64,000 bases of DNA. It comes from Metaphire vulgaris. Lineage: Eukaryota; Annelida; Clitellata; Crassiclitellata; Megascolecidae. How positions within the stretch are numbered: the first letter of the stretch is position 1; each line of letters starts with the position of its first letter. The stretch spans positions 6,490,301 through 6,554,300 of the forward strand of contig CM030848.1 of NCBI GenBank assembly GCA_018105865.1, written 5' to 3'. The notes beneath the pieces are model-generated. The model was not told the DNA's origin and did not search any database. It worked only from the letters and a program-made list of their open reading frames with translations. Of this stretch, positions 33,723 to 45,785 are shown piece after piece. Both the position numbers and the translations under genes were made by a program.

Positions 33723-34137
33723 CACTTCTATGGCACCATTTCTAATACCCAAGGGTATCAAGTGATGTTATAGCTTACTTCAAATCCTTTTGCAAAGATC
33801 GCACATTCACTTCTATCATTTTCCCTTCTATCATACTAGGCCTACATACACTCTGTGATCATACTGCCTACCTCGCACACTAAAATTTCTCAACAGTTTT
33901 GCGAAAATCCCACGACCGGCCCCAGTCAGAATATGGGAGCCCGGCTCCATCTAGGTGTCCCCCACAATCCCCATTGCTGCGCCAATGGTTGTTTAATGAT
34001 GGTTGCACAGTGGCTAACATGTTCGTGGCATGGCCAGCTATTTCGATCGGGCTCGAATATTCTGTAAAAGACTGACGATCTGCCTTCTGCTCGAATCAAA
34101 GCATGTTGCCTTAAAAATTATTGAAAACAGAGACGTA

Positions 34138-34316
34138 GCCAGGAATTTGATTTGGGAGGGTATAAATATTTTGGGTGGGTATAAATCTTAACTATAAACC
34201 ACATAAACCATATAAACCACATATACCACATGTAAATCACATAAAAAACTTTAAGGTAGGCTGATTTTGGGGGTATATATACCGATATCGGATATACCCC
34301 CGTCGCTACGCCCCTG
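34138..34316. mobile_element. hAT-type MITE
   Basis: Ends CAGAGACGTAGCC and CGCTACGCCCCTG with exact TSD ATTGAAAA (34130-34137 and 34317-34324). A related segment that includes the right flank (GGAAGAAAAGACG ... TTACTTATTCGT) recurs at 44450-44600, so part of this locus was copied together with host flank. Confidence 0.85.
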
Positions 34317-34438
34317 ATTGAAAAGGAAGAAAAGACGGCACATGCTTACTTATTCGTGCCTTTAGGCGTATATAACTTTTCGATCTTTCTCCATGGTGAG
34401 AAATTAGCAACAAAATTTTTGGGTGGGTTGGGGCCATG

Positions 34439-34681
34439 CAGTGGCGTAGCCAAGGGGGTTGGGAGTTAAACCCCTTTTGGCTGCCGCCGAAATTTTTTAA
34501 AACATGCTTTTCTATACATTTTCATTTTTCGGACGCGATTTTGGAGGTCAACCCCCTCTCCTTCTTGGCTGGTTGCCGACCGAAAACATTTCTAAGTGCT
34601 ATAGAAAATTTGCTTGCCAAAAAAATTTGGGGTCACGATCGAAACCAAACCCCCCTTCCGGAAATACTGGCTACGCCACTG
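34439..34681. mobile_element. hAT-type MITE, family A
   Basis: CAGTGGCGTAGCCAAGG to CTGGCTACGCCACTG. GTTGGGGC lies directly after the right end (34682-34689) and 4 bp before the left end (34427-34434, then CATG), so the TSD is exact if the element starts with CATGCAGTGG. Confidence 0.78.
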
Positions 34682-34790
34682 GTTGGGGCACTTATCCTGT
34701 ACCCCACCCCTGGACCCTCCCACGAATGTACTGTATATATTTGAGCCCCAATCAACGATTCATTTCGTACAGTGAGATCCACGTTCTGAC

Positions 34791-36612
34791 CTGGAGCTTG
34801 TCTCTTCTGCTGCAGGTCTTCGTATCCAATGACCGCTTCGCCGGATAGCTCGTGAGAGAGTGATGCCAGCTTTCTTATGAGAGGCGCCATCTGGAGTCCG
34901 TCTCTCTCCCTCTGTCGAATCGTCAGTCGCAAAATGGCGGCCAGCGCTGCCATCACGTTACGGTCTCGAAACTGACCAAGCAGCCCAATAAACGGAACAG
35001 CTGTAGGCTGGCCCTCACATAAGCCTAAATTTATATTGCTATTAGGCCTCTAGACTCGAGCCGCCTCCAGTGGCGGTTCCATATGGTGGATGAGTGGGGA
35101 TGCATCCCCACCGGACTTTCGGAGTTTTTTTTGCTTATGAAACATATTTTGGGGTAAAAGTGTAGTAAAACTAGGGGACAAAATTCCCTTTTGTCAGCCT
35201 TTTTCGGCAAAGTTTATTGATTTTTTCCTTCTCTTTTCATCCCCCACAAACTTTTTATGAATTCATTTCATCCCCCCACCAAGAAATCCTGGATCCGCCA
35301 CTGACCCCCTCACACTTTTTGAAGGATTCCATAGGGAATAGGGAGGGTGACAGAGGTTGGGAAGTTCCCAACTTCTTCATCCAAGTTTACGCCAGACTCG
35401 CCAGTTGTCCACCAGATGCAGTAGGGAGGAAGCTCTCAAAGATTTGTTTATTCGGTGTACTTATTTCTATTCCCACGTAATGAGAGGAAAAGACGTGGGA
35501 TAAACAGAATAAAAGACGAAAGATCAGAGGATTTTGTCAGATGAAAAGCAAGTACAGTATAATCAAGTACGGTATGATCTTGATATGAAAAGCAAGTACA
35601 GTATGATCATTGCTTACTGAATCTCCCCCCTCCCCACTGTCCCACTCATAGCAAGTAGAAAGAGTAAAGTTTCATACTTTCAGGCTGTAATTAAAACTTA
35701 CTTAACTAACTCCTCTGGCCTAATGAAACAATTAAGTTCTTCCCCACAAAGGTCCTATACCCCATTGACCTGATTCTCAAATGCCATTCTGGTATTGCAG
35801 CAGAATAGCTGCGTAGACTATGCATATGATAATATCAATCCTCTAGAGACAACAAAAGGCCAATCTACTGAAAAATCTGCCTCTGTCAATGCCTGGAGGA
35901 GACTGGATTCCTTGTTGACGGGCATAATATCGTGAACATTTGTTTAACCTAACATTACTTCCGATACCAGATTTGCTGCAAGGAATTATTCTAGTTGTCA
36001 GGATTATTGTGGGTCTATTCTCCCATTCACCCACTGGATGATCGGATGAGGACGATCCCAATTGAGGCGTTTTGTAACATCGACCAGTGCTATAGGTCTA
36101 AAAAAGTAGCTAACTAATAGAGGACCAACTAACGTTGGTCTAACAGATAAACTGGTAGTCTGGTAGCCTATGCCTTCAGTTTAACAACACATTTTTACTA
36201 CTGCAAGTTTGAAGGAAATTTATAAAGCAACTTCTGAACCTCACACAGAAAACTCTAAGGTTCTACAGCTCTACTGTCAGAAATTGGGCCCTGAAGAAGT
36301 ATGTAAGTAAGTGAATTACTCCAGCGGTTTTGGTGCAGGTACCGTAGTCTCCGAAGAGCAAACGAGAATCCATCTGTCGTGAACAAATACCTGGCTTACC
36401 TGTCCACCGGCGGCGTCGGCTGGCGACATCGTCTTAAAGCCCTCGACCCGTAGGCCTACTCCAGGCCCGTCTACGGCTGCTGCGGCGGGATGCCCGCTGA
36501 CGAAGGTCGCGCTGAGGATAGCGAGGATGACGATCGAAACCATCGACCATCCGGGACCGTCGGCGAGTCGACGAAGGTCTTCGGAACCAGTTGAAGCGGC
36601 GGCGAAGAACAT
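34791..36612 (-). CDS. Candidate secreted peptide precursor (partial gene model)
   Basis: Exon 1, about 36400-36612, opens with MFFAAASTGSEDLRRL; a second Met at 36543 starts a hydrophobic stretch, MVSIVILAILSATFVSG, that reads as a signal peptide, followed by HPAAAAVDGPG. A strong donor GGACAG|GTAAGC ends it in phase 0. A second exon (about 35025 down to 34791; acceptor GTGAG|GGCCAG, weak) continues with PFIGLLGQFRDRNVMAALAA, IRKLASLSHELSGEAVIGYE and DLQQKRQAPG, ending at CCAG|GTCAGA. There are no cysteines and there is a Lys-Arg pair, so a processed peptide precursor is plausible. I recognise no family. The 3' exon is not found. Exon 1 is CpG-rich relative to its surroundings. Confidence 0.42.
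35068..35303. mobile_element. hAT-type MITE, family C, in the candidate intron
   Basis: CAGTGGCGGTTCC to GGATCCGCCACTG; TSD GCCGCCTC/ACCCCCTC (6 of 8). Body similar to 23530 and 41557. Confidence 0.75.
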
Positions 36613-36635
36613 CTCGAGAGACGGCGTCGTCGGTC

Positions 36636-36681
36636 TGGAAATGGCGACTGAACACTGGAACTGAAGGAAACTATTTATAAG
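36636..36681 (-). promoter_or_regulatory. TATA box and initiator of the candidate peptide gene
   Basis: On the minus strand TTATAAATAG (36671-36680) is a near-consensus TATA box. About 25-30 bp downstream a TTCAGTC motif (about 36646) matches the animal initiator TCAGT. The first ATG is about 35 bp further on, at 36612. Confidence 0.6.
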
Positions 36682-36926
36682 GATGTCGCCATTCGTGGTT
36701 CTGTTATCCCACCTTCAGCAACTTTGTTCTACGTTTCACTTGGATTTTTCTTAATACAGGATGCATGCATGCATTTGTCCAGTTATTTCTGCGCGTCTGT
36801 CTCCATTTCGCCCACTCAATCGTCGGGCAGGACTCGGACTTTTTGCACGAGGTTGGACGGTCGGAGGAGCAAAGACCGTAAAGTAGTGCAGAAAGCGGGC
36901 GATGACCATTGTTTGCGTGTCATCAC

Positions 36927-37108
36927 CAGTGGCGGCTCTAGGATTTGGCAAGTGGGGGGCGTGTTGGGGTGGCAACTTCTAATCATGGGGCCAACCATTT
37001 GTTGTTTATGTATATAGAATTAAGTATAGGGTCCCAACTGGGGGCCACTGGGGGTCAGGCACTCAATAGGGGCACGGCCCCCCTGGCCCCCCGGTGGAGC
37101 CGCCACTG
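36927..37108. mobile_element. hAT-type MITE, family B
   Basis: CAGTGGCGGCTCTAGG to GGTGGAGCCGCCACTG with exact TSD GTCATCAC. Nearly the same sequence as 46470-46649; open frames in the two copies correspond to each other because they are the same repeat. Confidence 0.9.
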
Positions 37109-37436
37109 GTCATCACACTGGCAATACCTTCGACGAGGGCGTTTTACTTGTTACAACCATGGTTTCTGGTGCCCCCTCAAGACGGCACACGGGGCAGCTT
37201 CCCCGCCCCCTCATGCAGTGATGGGCAAAATACTTTTCAAAAGTATTTTCAAAATAGAAAATAAAATAGTGCAAAAAAGTATTTTGAAAATAACAAAATG
37301 AAATAATTTACAAAAGTATTTGCATAATACAAAATAAAATAGTATTTTCAAAATACTTTTTGGAAAATACTTTCGTAAAATACTTTGCCTTACGTCAATA
37401 AATTGATTCTTGCATTGCATCACAATATTGTATTAA

Positions 37437-37479
37437 CCCCTTGACTGCGTTGCGGCAATATATACGCTGCTGCGACCGG
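37437..37479. mobile_element. Eroded TTAA-flanked mini-element
   Basis: TTAA|CCCCTTGACTGCG ... CGACCGG|TTAA; only 43 bp remain of the family described at 24539. Confidence 0.45.
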
Positions 37480-37529
37480 TTAATTTTTAATATGCGCGTA
37501 AACTGTTGCTAACAAAACAGTTGCTAACA

Positions 37530-37960
37530 AATATAACATATATAACACCTATAACATATATAACATATATATAACACATATAACATATGTAACATATATA
37601 TAACTCATATGACATATATATAAAACACATATATAACATATATATAACACATATAACATATATAATATAACATATATGTATATGTTATATATGTTATATG
37701 TGTTATATATAGATATGTTATATACATATATGTTATATATATGTTATATATGTTGTATGTGTTATATATGTGTTATATATGTTATATATGTGTTATATAT
37801 AACATATATAACATATATAGTTATATATGTTATATATGTGTGTTATAGGCCTATATGTTATATATATATGTTATATATAACATATATGTTATATATATAC
37901 ACTATATATGAGTGCAATATATATGTTATATATATAACATATATAACATATATAACGTAA
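37530..37960. repeat. TATAACATA-type satellite with inverted halves
   Basis: About 430 bp of ATATAACAT units; from about 37680 the same unit appears as its complement ATGTTATAT, so the two halves can pair. Confidence 0.85.
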
Positions 37961-38939
37961 TATTGCTATTTGCTAACAAATATAACTAAATCGAAACAAA
38001 ATGCAGTTATCAAAAAGTTTTTAAAAAGCTAACGCTATTTTTTCACGCCAACTGGTTTACTGAAAATGGCAGAAAAGTCAATGCCAATATTTAATTTGTG
38101 TATGATAGGACTGGAAACAGTCAACTTCTCCGACAAACTGCTGCTTGATTATCCTGCTTACATCCAGACACTCCCCTTTTCCCGCCCTTGATAGTGTCAC
38201 TGATGTCACGTGACTTCCATCCAGGCATCAGCTACTCAGCTACTCAGCAACAAAAATATCTATTCACTACTGCGGTCATTAGGCAATTCAATACTGCGGA
38301 CATAAGACCATTACAGCACAATGGGAATACATGCTACTATTTGACGACGCTCGTCGTCACACCGCAAAGAAATTTATGACGACGCTCGTCGTCACGACGC
38401 AGTCAAGAGGTTTAATTAAGGTTTTCTACAGCAGCAGATTCAACACAGTCCATCGTCCATTATGGCCAGTAAAAACTAAAAAACCAACCGCAAATGTCAG
38501 TTCCTCGGCAAAGTTAGCATAATTCCTGAACTGTTGAACACGAGAACAACTCACAAGAACAGTGTAAGTCTGTTAGCCTTACAAGTTGACAACAAACTTA
38601 GATAAAATTCTTAAATTTTTATTTTGAAAAAGTATTTTGGAAAAGTATTTCCTTAAGGTCACAAATACTTCTTAAAACTATTTTGAAAATAATGAAATAA
38701 AATAATTTTAAAAAGTATTTTTAAAATAGAAAATAAAATAGTATTTTTTATTTTCAAAATAGAAATACTATTTTCAAAATAGTATCTTGCCCATCACTGC
38801 CCTCATGTCCCATAGTTACGGCTCTGACATTGCGCGGTTAGGCTTACCTGCCCGTTCTATGTCCTTGTGGATAAGTAAACAATTTGGTAATCTCATAGTC
38901 TTAAAAATAACGGTAATAACTGGTCCTATAGCTAAAATT

Positions 38940-39025
38940 GTTATTTTCCCAAAATCGGTGGCGGGCCGGATGAAATTGTCCAGCGGGCCGGATGCGACCC
39001 GCGGGCGGCCAGTTGGACAACCCTG
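38940..39025. mobile_element. Single end of a hAT-like element
   Basis: GATGCGACCCGCGGGCGGCC followed by AGTTGGACAACCCTG resembles the reversed terminus of Charlie-like hAT elements. The other end was not found. Confidence 0.4.
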
Positions 39026-39238
39026 GTTTAAGAGTTCGCAAATACGGTAAATAAAATTTGCACATTTAAAGTCAAATTGAATGTAAATTGGTGCATAATT
39101 TTAAAATCAAATTGAATGTGGGCGCAGACTTTACTCCTCTGATCTGGTCCAGACTCCCAGCCAATACTTTGAAAGCTGAAAATTTAAAGCTCCTAGTCTA
39201 CATAACCGCCCCTCAACCGACTTTAGACCAGTGTTTCT

Positions 39239-40093
39239 CAAACTGTGGGTCGCGACCTAAAAGTGAGTCGCAGGGTTCAGTCTAGTGGGTCGCGGGGTAG
39301 CGCGAAATTAGATTCAAAAGTGTCATTACTCATTTCATACCACAATGTCACAAGCCTTGAAAGTTGCAAGTAGGCATAGGTTTTAAGAAATGTATATACC
39401 TGCCAGTGTTTAATCTAGGCCGTTTCCGGGAGAAATTGTTTTAGAAAGAAAATTTCAAATTCCCCCGGAAATTTTGGAATACTACATGAACTAACATTAA
39501 AATTGATTTGTCAGTTTTTCAGTTTCCCCCCGAAGTCCATGAGTCTAGATTAAACACTGATACTTGCATCCACGGTTTATATTAAAATGATTAGTGTTTT
39601 ACCCTACTGTATTTAGTTGACAATAAGCTTGGGAAACCCTGATTACTTTTAAAAATTAATTTTATTTCGCAATAACGCAAAGAAAGCGTATTTCTATCAT
39701 TTTGCTCTGAAACTCCGATCTCTGAGTAATTTTTAAATTTTGTCTATCGGTTAAACGATTTTGCCATATTCATAAGATTTTTAAGACGCGTAACAAAGGT
39801 ATGTTCCTGGCAAGATTGAACAAAGATAATTTTCAAGAAATTTTAAATGTCTATTTCTCTCATTTTGTCTTATTTGGCAAAAGTATGAATAATCTTGCTC
39901 AAGATATTTGCCACAAGTTCATTCAAATTGAATCAAAACTTTTGTTTTGCCATTTATTCAAAACTCAGAAGATTGTTTTCAGCGTTCTCCAGATGGCGTC
40001 AGATGCACTTTTATATTACATGCTATGAATATGGTCGCGGCACGAAACTAAACGCTGAAGTTGACCGCGGTCCAAAATGGTTGGGAAACCCTG
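39239..40093. mobile_element. Non-autonomous hAT element, inverted relative of 6263-7657
   Basis: CAGTGTTTCTCAAACTGTGG and GGTCGCGACC at the left; CCGCGGTC and GGTTGGGAAACCCTG at the right. Both ends match the element at 6263-7657 in opposite orientation. No clear TSD. A nested family E MITE sits at 39404. Confidence 0.75.
39404..39559. mobile_element. hAT-type MITE, family E, nested
   Basis: CAGTGTTTAATCTAG and CTAGATTAAACACTG, TSD ATACCTGC/ATACTTGC (7 of 8). The uninterrupted homologous segment in 6263-7657 acts as the empty site. Confidence 0.87.
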
Positions 40094-40380
40094 CTTTGCC
40101 TGATAATAGGCTAAACATTTAGGATTCGGGTTTTCCCAAACATATGCTATTATTTGTAGGAGAATTATAGCCAAAAAGTTGCATTGTACAAGGCTGAGAG
40201 TGACTTGTTTGCTGTAGTTTAGTAGCTTGCAACAGCGGCTTCTATCCCCCCTTGCAGCCGGGCTCAATTTCCCCAAAAAAAAGAGACAAATTTCCCCCTG
40301 TTAAGTTGCTCCCTTGTAGACTTAGTATTATATTCAGCTTTTTATCCTTTGTGTTAGGCATAGCTATCATTGATTACGTC

Positions 40381-40499
40381 CAGTGGCGTATTTAGAATTT
40401 TGGTAAGGGGGGGCCAGACACTTTCGACCTTTTTTTGCTTGTCAAGCAAGACCAAAGGGGGGCCATGGCCCAAATGGCCCAATGGTAAATACGCCACTG
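40381..40499. mobile_element. hAT-type MITE, 119 bp
   Basis: CAGTGGCGTATTTAG and TAAATACGCCACTG with exact TSD ATTACGTC. Contains GACCTTTTTTTGCTTGTCAA at 40426-40445. Confidence 0.9.
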
Positions 40500-41550
40500 A
40501 TTACGTCACGGTCAGTGTTATTTTTAATCAATATCAGTCTCGGTTCAGTTCAGGTTAGTAGCAAAATATCCCCCCATTTTTCCGGGCGCAGCTGCGCCCG
40601 CCTTAAATAGAGATAGATGCCCCTGGCTTGCAAGAAAATACCGGACACATGCTTGTCAGGTATTGTCTAATTAATATTTCGCCGAACAAATAGGCAAAAT
40701 ACCGGATAGACCGGTTAAAACCAGACATCTGGCAACCTACTTGCCCCGGGCGCCAAGTACCTTATAGCTACGGTTCTACGCAACCTACCGAGTTCTTCTG
40801 AAAAGAAGAATCGGTTTCGCAGCCACCGAGTAGAAGGTTCGATAGTAGAAAAAACACCAACGGACCGACCAAGGCGCGTGGTGGGAACACATCTTGAATT
40901 TCTAATAAAGAACGCTGTGTCGAAAAATACAGACTATATAATAGGCCTACTATAACGGTGGCTTGCTATAATAGTTTCATTGTCAAAAACAGACATAGCC
41001 TAGTGTTGAGTGCCGCGTAGACCCATCAGTGACGCTGTCGTGTGTCTGGGGTTGTCGGACCAAGACTGGATTAACGTTTAGGCCTATTGCGCACCATGCT
41101 CCCCTCCCGTAGGCCTATAGGATCCATCCACATAGTACGTACACACTGAGAGTGGAGTGGTTGCAGTGTTTATTCTAGGCCTTCTTAGGGGGGGGAATTT
41201 CACCCCCAAAGTTTTAAAATTCCCCCTCAACATTTTTTAGATGTTGGCTGAGGAGATTTTGCGTATGAACGTTGTGTGAATAAAACTGAGTGGTTGGATT
41301 GAGGGTTGAAAATATGCCTTTTTCGCGTACGCACTATAAGGATGAGCCCCATAGCGAAAAATAGCAATTCCAACAACTGAAATGAAAAAGAAAGACTTTC
41401 TTCCATGTCAGTTAATGTGTAATTTGATACTTCGGTGATATTTCGCAGGATGAAAAACTACATATTTCTCATAAGCATGACACGACACGTGCCAAGCGCA
41501 ATCGTCTCGCGTGCCACTTTGGCACCACGAGTGCCATAGGTTCGTCCGCC
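40500..41550. other. Non-coding stretch with one MITE end
   Basis: No gene recognised. CAGTGTTTATTCTAGGCC at 41164 is the left end of a family E MITE whose body resembles 12744-12932; the right end is missing. Confidence 0.5.
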
Positions 41551-41556
41551 CTGGAC

Positions 41557-41928
41557 CAGTGTCGGTTCCACCATGTTGATGAGTGATGACTGGGGATGCG
41601 TCCCCCAACTGGGGTTATCTTGCTTGTCAACATATTTCTCTTAAGCTTTTAAAATCTTTAAATTCGGCCAACTTAATGCCGCGTATGACCTTTTTGGCTT
41701 AATTGTCAACCTATTTTCCGGTAAGTTTATTTTAAAAATCTACTGAAAAATACTGCGACTAACGGCGGTTTTTTGCTTGTCAGCCTCTTTTGGCAAGGTT
41801 TATTAACTCTTAGTGGGCAAAACCACTAACCTTTCCCCTCTCTTTTCTGTTTTCTTCTTCACTTTGCATCCCCCAACATCCTATAATTTTGTTCATCCCT
41901 CCACCAAGAATTCCTAGAACCGCCACTG
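41557..41928. mobile_element. hAT-type MITE, family C
   Basis: CAGTGTCGGTTCCACC to CTAGAACCGCCACTG; TSD CCCTGGAC/CCCAGGAC (7 of 8). It carries several GACCTTTTT-TTGTCA motifs (41687, 41769). Confidence 0.84.
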
Positions 41929-42354
41929 CCCAGGACTACAGTATAGGCCTACGCTCAACTGAGGATCGTACATCGAGATTTTCTATTTGGTTAGAGGAAT
42001 AATTTTCAGGCAGCAATAAGTAAGTAGATTAATATGTGCCTGTTTATCAAGAGGTCACTGGACAGATCCACGTCATGCACTGCACTTTAATTCTGTGGTC
42101 CTCATAATTTCACGGATTACCGGGATTAGAACAATTAAATTTTGGTCGAAGAAAGCCTAATTAAGTCCTTTGAGGACTTATGAAGTAAGTCAGCTGCAAA
42201 GGTACAGAATGTAGATTAATTAATTAAGAATGCGTAGGATTCAGTATTAGTGATATCCGTTTGGTCTATGATGCTAAAAGATTCTCGTAGTCCCGTACTC
42301 GATTTCGAGCGTCTCGGCCCGAGTCGGCCGGTGCTGATCTCTTTTTTTTGAGGC

Positions 42355-42430
42355 AGGCAGCGACGTAGATGGCTCACGCAATTGAACTAAAGTAGTTTGC
42401 CAGTCAGAGGCGCCCATCCCCCCTGTCTGC
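42355..42430. repeat. Fragment related to the SINE at 5985
   Basis: GCAGCGACGTAGATGGCTCA and AGTAGTTTGCC match, with changes, the segment at 5997-6045, so both are copies of one repeat. Confidence 0.5.
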
Positions 42431-42512
42431 TGGAAGCAGCTTCCCCCCTTCCCTGTCCTCCCTTCCCTCTCCTACACCTAAACGGGGATCCGGCATGGAG
42501 TTATCTACATCA

Positions 42513-42605
<93 letters not shown>
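42513..42605. repeat. (ATT)n microsatellite
   Basis: About 30 uninterrupted ATT units. Confidence 0.96.
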
Positions 42606-42606
<1 letters not shown>

Positions 42607-45080
42607 CGAAAAACTAGCAGTATAACACTCGACATTGGACATTGACATCCCGCTGCAAATTTATGGGAAAAAGCCTGAGGTCCGGGGTATAACCCCGGAA
42701 ATTTTTTGAAATCAATAGATGCTCGTAGTGAGTTTCAGTGCGTTTTGGAAATTACATCGCACACTTTGGTGCACCAGGATAGGTCTCATACCAGTAACTT
42801 CTAATTCTCAATTTCTGAAAAATTTCAGCAGCCACAAAGCACTAATAGATGTATAGTAAGTTGAAACTAAAGAGAGATATCGCAGTAATTGCGCTGGCAA
42901 ACTATTCAAAATTACCTGCAAATTATCTATTTTGTTTAGTATTTAGTTTAAAAATTAGATTTCTCCAACAACCACACCTAGGCCTACATCATTTTTAGAG
43001 GCATTAAAGCTGCAACAACTGCAAAAGGGATAACTAGACTTAAGGCAGCTGACTGAAACAAGTTATTAACAATATCTAATTGCACTGTTTCACAGTCTTG
43101 GATGGATTGTAATTTGTTGATGGAGGTCTTTGGAAGGCTATAGTGGAGGGAGTTGCAGTAGTCTAATTTGGAATGTAAACTTCATGTGAGTCTATTGGTT
43201 TGTTATAAGTTATATATTTATATTTCACATGAAGTTTACATTCTGCATGCATCATTAGAATGACTGTACGTAAAAGTGACAATAATAATAAAATTTTATG
43301 AACGCCTGATAATAATGAACTTGAATTGAGTACCGGTAAGCTTATATAAAGTTACAAAACTGCACTGCAGTAAAACCAGTAATTTTCTTGCACAGGCATT
43401 TAGGGGCCTATCGAATTAATATGCTACTCTAACGTAATACAAAAACTCAGGGAGGGAATTTCCTCCCCCAGGTTTTGTAGGAAGCATTTGCTTCCTTTCC
43501 CCCTTGTGTGGGCGCCCCTGTTGCCAGTTATACTCTCGATCCACGTTTACATTCGCAGCTTCGTCTGCTCTTCATTTACAACCAGTCACCACCCTCTAAC
43601 GAATGGAGTTTGAGTCGACCTTAAGGCTTCTGCAGGAGTCGATCCCTATAAGCTTCCGTCAGTGTCGTAGAGTACTAGAGTTAACCACCTGCCATCTTCC
43701 CGCCCCTCTATGATTCTAGCGGGTCTAATTTCCCTGCTGATTTCACTATCTTATCATCATGCAAATACATGTAAGAGTTAATGTATCTCTGTGCGCTGTT
43801 AATCAAGTGTTATGTTGAGTTCCGATTAGTCTACCTTGTATACCCATTGTTATATAGTATATACATGTATATTATATAATTATATATATATAATATTGTG
43901 TATATTATATACATGTTATATACAGTATACTAGAAAGATGCTCGCTTCGCTCGCAGTGCAGGATAATACTAATCCAATACCTATACCTAATACCCAATCA
44001 TTGAATTCATGCTGAACAACATTTCAATGATGTACATACACCACCTAGCCAAGCTCTGCGCCACGTAATAATTAGGCCCATGTACGCTAAAATCACGCAA
44101 CTGTGACCATTTGTGACGCTGTACACGTATTTTTTGTGTACGTTAAAATTGCGCAACTTCCTCGAGCTACGCCCACCAACGCATATCGACGTTGTACACA
44201 TTATGACGTTGCAATGAACAATTGAACGTACACTTCGTCAAACGCTTCTTCGACTAAACCGTTTGGTTACCAATAGCAACGTCGTCTTCGAACATCGCCC
44301 ACCAACGCATCGCGACGTAAGGACTAAACCGTCTACCAATAGTCAACCAATCGGAACGCTTGAAGGTAACAGACAGAGAGACATACAGATAAGGATCTTA
44401 ATATTATAGATATATATATGTTATATATACTGTATTATATACATATGCTGATTTTTTGAGGGGGTATATATACCGATATGCCACCTCTGTCGCTACGCCC
44501 CTGATTGGAAGGGAAGAAGCGACGACACCCGTTTACTTATTCGTACCCATAAGGGGGCTGTAACTTTTCGGGTTTTTGTTGTGACAAGAAACTAGCAAAC
44601 CAAATTAAATTCTAAATGTCTGGCTGCGTCCATGGACTACATTTTGGTGCGTGCATACATCAGACCAAAAGATTCTCTTCTCCAGACGTCTTGTAATCAG
44701 AAACCAGCTCTCCTCTTACAACTTCTTCTATTATTTTAGACGATATTGCGGATAAACAAATACTATAACGTTTCGTTCAGACTTTTAATTTAATTTGCAG
44801 TATGCGGAGTTGCATGGACAAGAATTACATTAACGAAAGATGAGATGTGTTCTTCATAAACAGAAGAAAAGCAAAAGCTCAGTGTTGGATTTCGTTATAT
44901 CATCTTACGTCGTTCGAAGCATTTGTAAAACGAGACCAAACTCACGACAATAGAACAACAAGCTATGATTTCCTCGCGAATAATTAAATGTTTCTACGAA
45001 ATACTGTAAGTTTGTTAACAGTTTCAAAAGTTTTTGCCAAAAAAACTGAAATATGAGCCATCCATAGGCCTATATTCTTT
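42606..45080. other. Non-coding stretch with scattered repeat remnants
   Basis: No gene recognised. 43085-43190 (minus) reads like a decayed non-LTR reverse transcriptase (YGLPKTSINKLQSIQD). 43171-43189 and 43225-43243 are perfect 19-bp inverted repeats. 44450-44600 is a paralogue of 34257-34420. 43840-43935 and 44400-44440 are TA-rich tracts. Confidence 0.5.
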
Positions 45081-45084
45081 CTTT

Positions 45085-45425
45085 CCTTCCGTCGTTCCCT
45101 ATTTGGTTGGACAATGGGTCTGAACAAGTATCTTCCACTTCTGTCTGTCTCTTTCTGCCCCGGTCATTTGGATGAAGTTCATTTGCATTTCTTCTGCGTA
45201 CTCTTTTAAGTTTTTATACGCGTCTTCTTCCTTTTCTCCTTTTCCCTTCAACACAGCTGTATAGTGCTTACTATTGGTAGTCTTCCTTCTTTCATTCTTT
45301 CAACATGACCAAACCATTTCTGTATTGATTCGAGACAAGCGGTTGGGGGAGTCTTTATTGCTCCAGCCAATCTTTTCTCACTATTTTTAGATCGACGTAA
45401 AACCCGTAGCCTTATCACCATTTAT
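45085..45425 (-). mobile_element. Non-LTR retrotransposon tail
   Basis: Minus-strand translation gives RRSKNSEKRLAGAIKTPPTA, then SIQKWFGHVERMKEGRLP, the FGHVERM signature of the reverse-transcriptase C-terminus, before the frame decays. Confidence 0.68.
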
Positions 45426-45711
45426 AATTCAGACAGACAGACACGCAGGCAGACATTCAATTTGTCTTCTCCTGCATTGAGATATACAGTGTTTGCGTAT
45501 AGTCACGTAAAATGGCTTTTGTCAAATTGCAAAAGGATGTTTGCATTTTTAATCCTCAATAAAACCATCCATGCACAATGTAAGAAATTGGGGTGAGGGT
45601 CCAACCTGACTATTATACAGCCCCCTCCAAAAATATATTTAAAATTTAAACCAAGCTGCCAAAGATACTTGAACGTGTTGCTGTTTGGGCAATTTTGTTG
45701 TTACTTCAACA

Positions 45712-45785
45712 CAGTGGTGGCTGGGGGGCCCGTGCCCCCTATTGAGTGCCTGCCCCCAAGTTTGGACCCTATACTTAATGCCCAT
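45712..45785. mobile_element. Truncated family B MITE
   Basis: CAGTGGTGGCTGGGGG followed by GGCCCGTGCCCCCTATTGAG; matches the right half of 36927-37108 in reverse. The other end is missing. Confidence 0.45.

Larger units (their letters stand above)
37216..38799. mobile_element. Non-autonomous hAT element, 1.58 kb
   Basis: Ends CAGTGATGGGCAAAATACTT and ATCTTGCCCATCACTG with exact TSD CCCTCATG (37208-37215 and 38800-38807). Subterminal AAGTATTTT/AAAATAC repeats occur at both ends. The centre holds a TATAACATA satellite (37530-37960) and an eroded TTAA mini-element (37437-37479). No transposase. Confidence 0.88.

Noticed and set aside
36945..37301. Open frame similar to one at 46488-46790
   Set aside because: Both lie in family B MITE copies; the similarity is that of the repeat, not of a gene.
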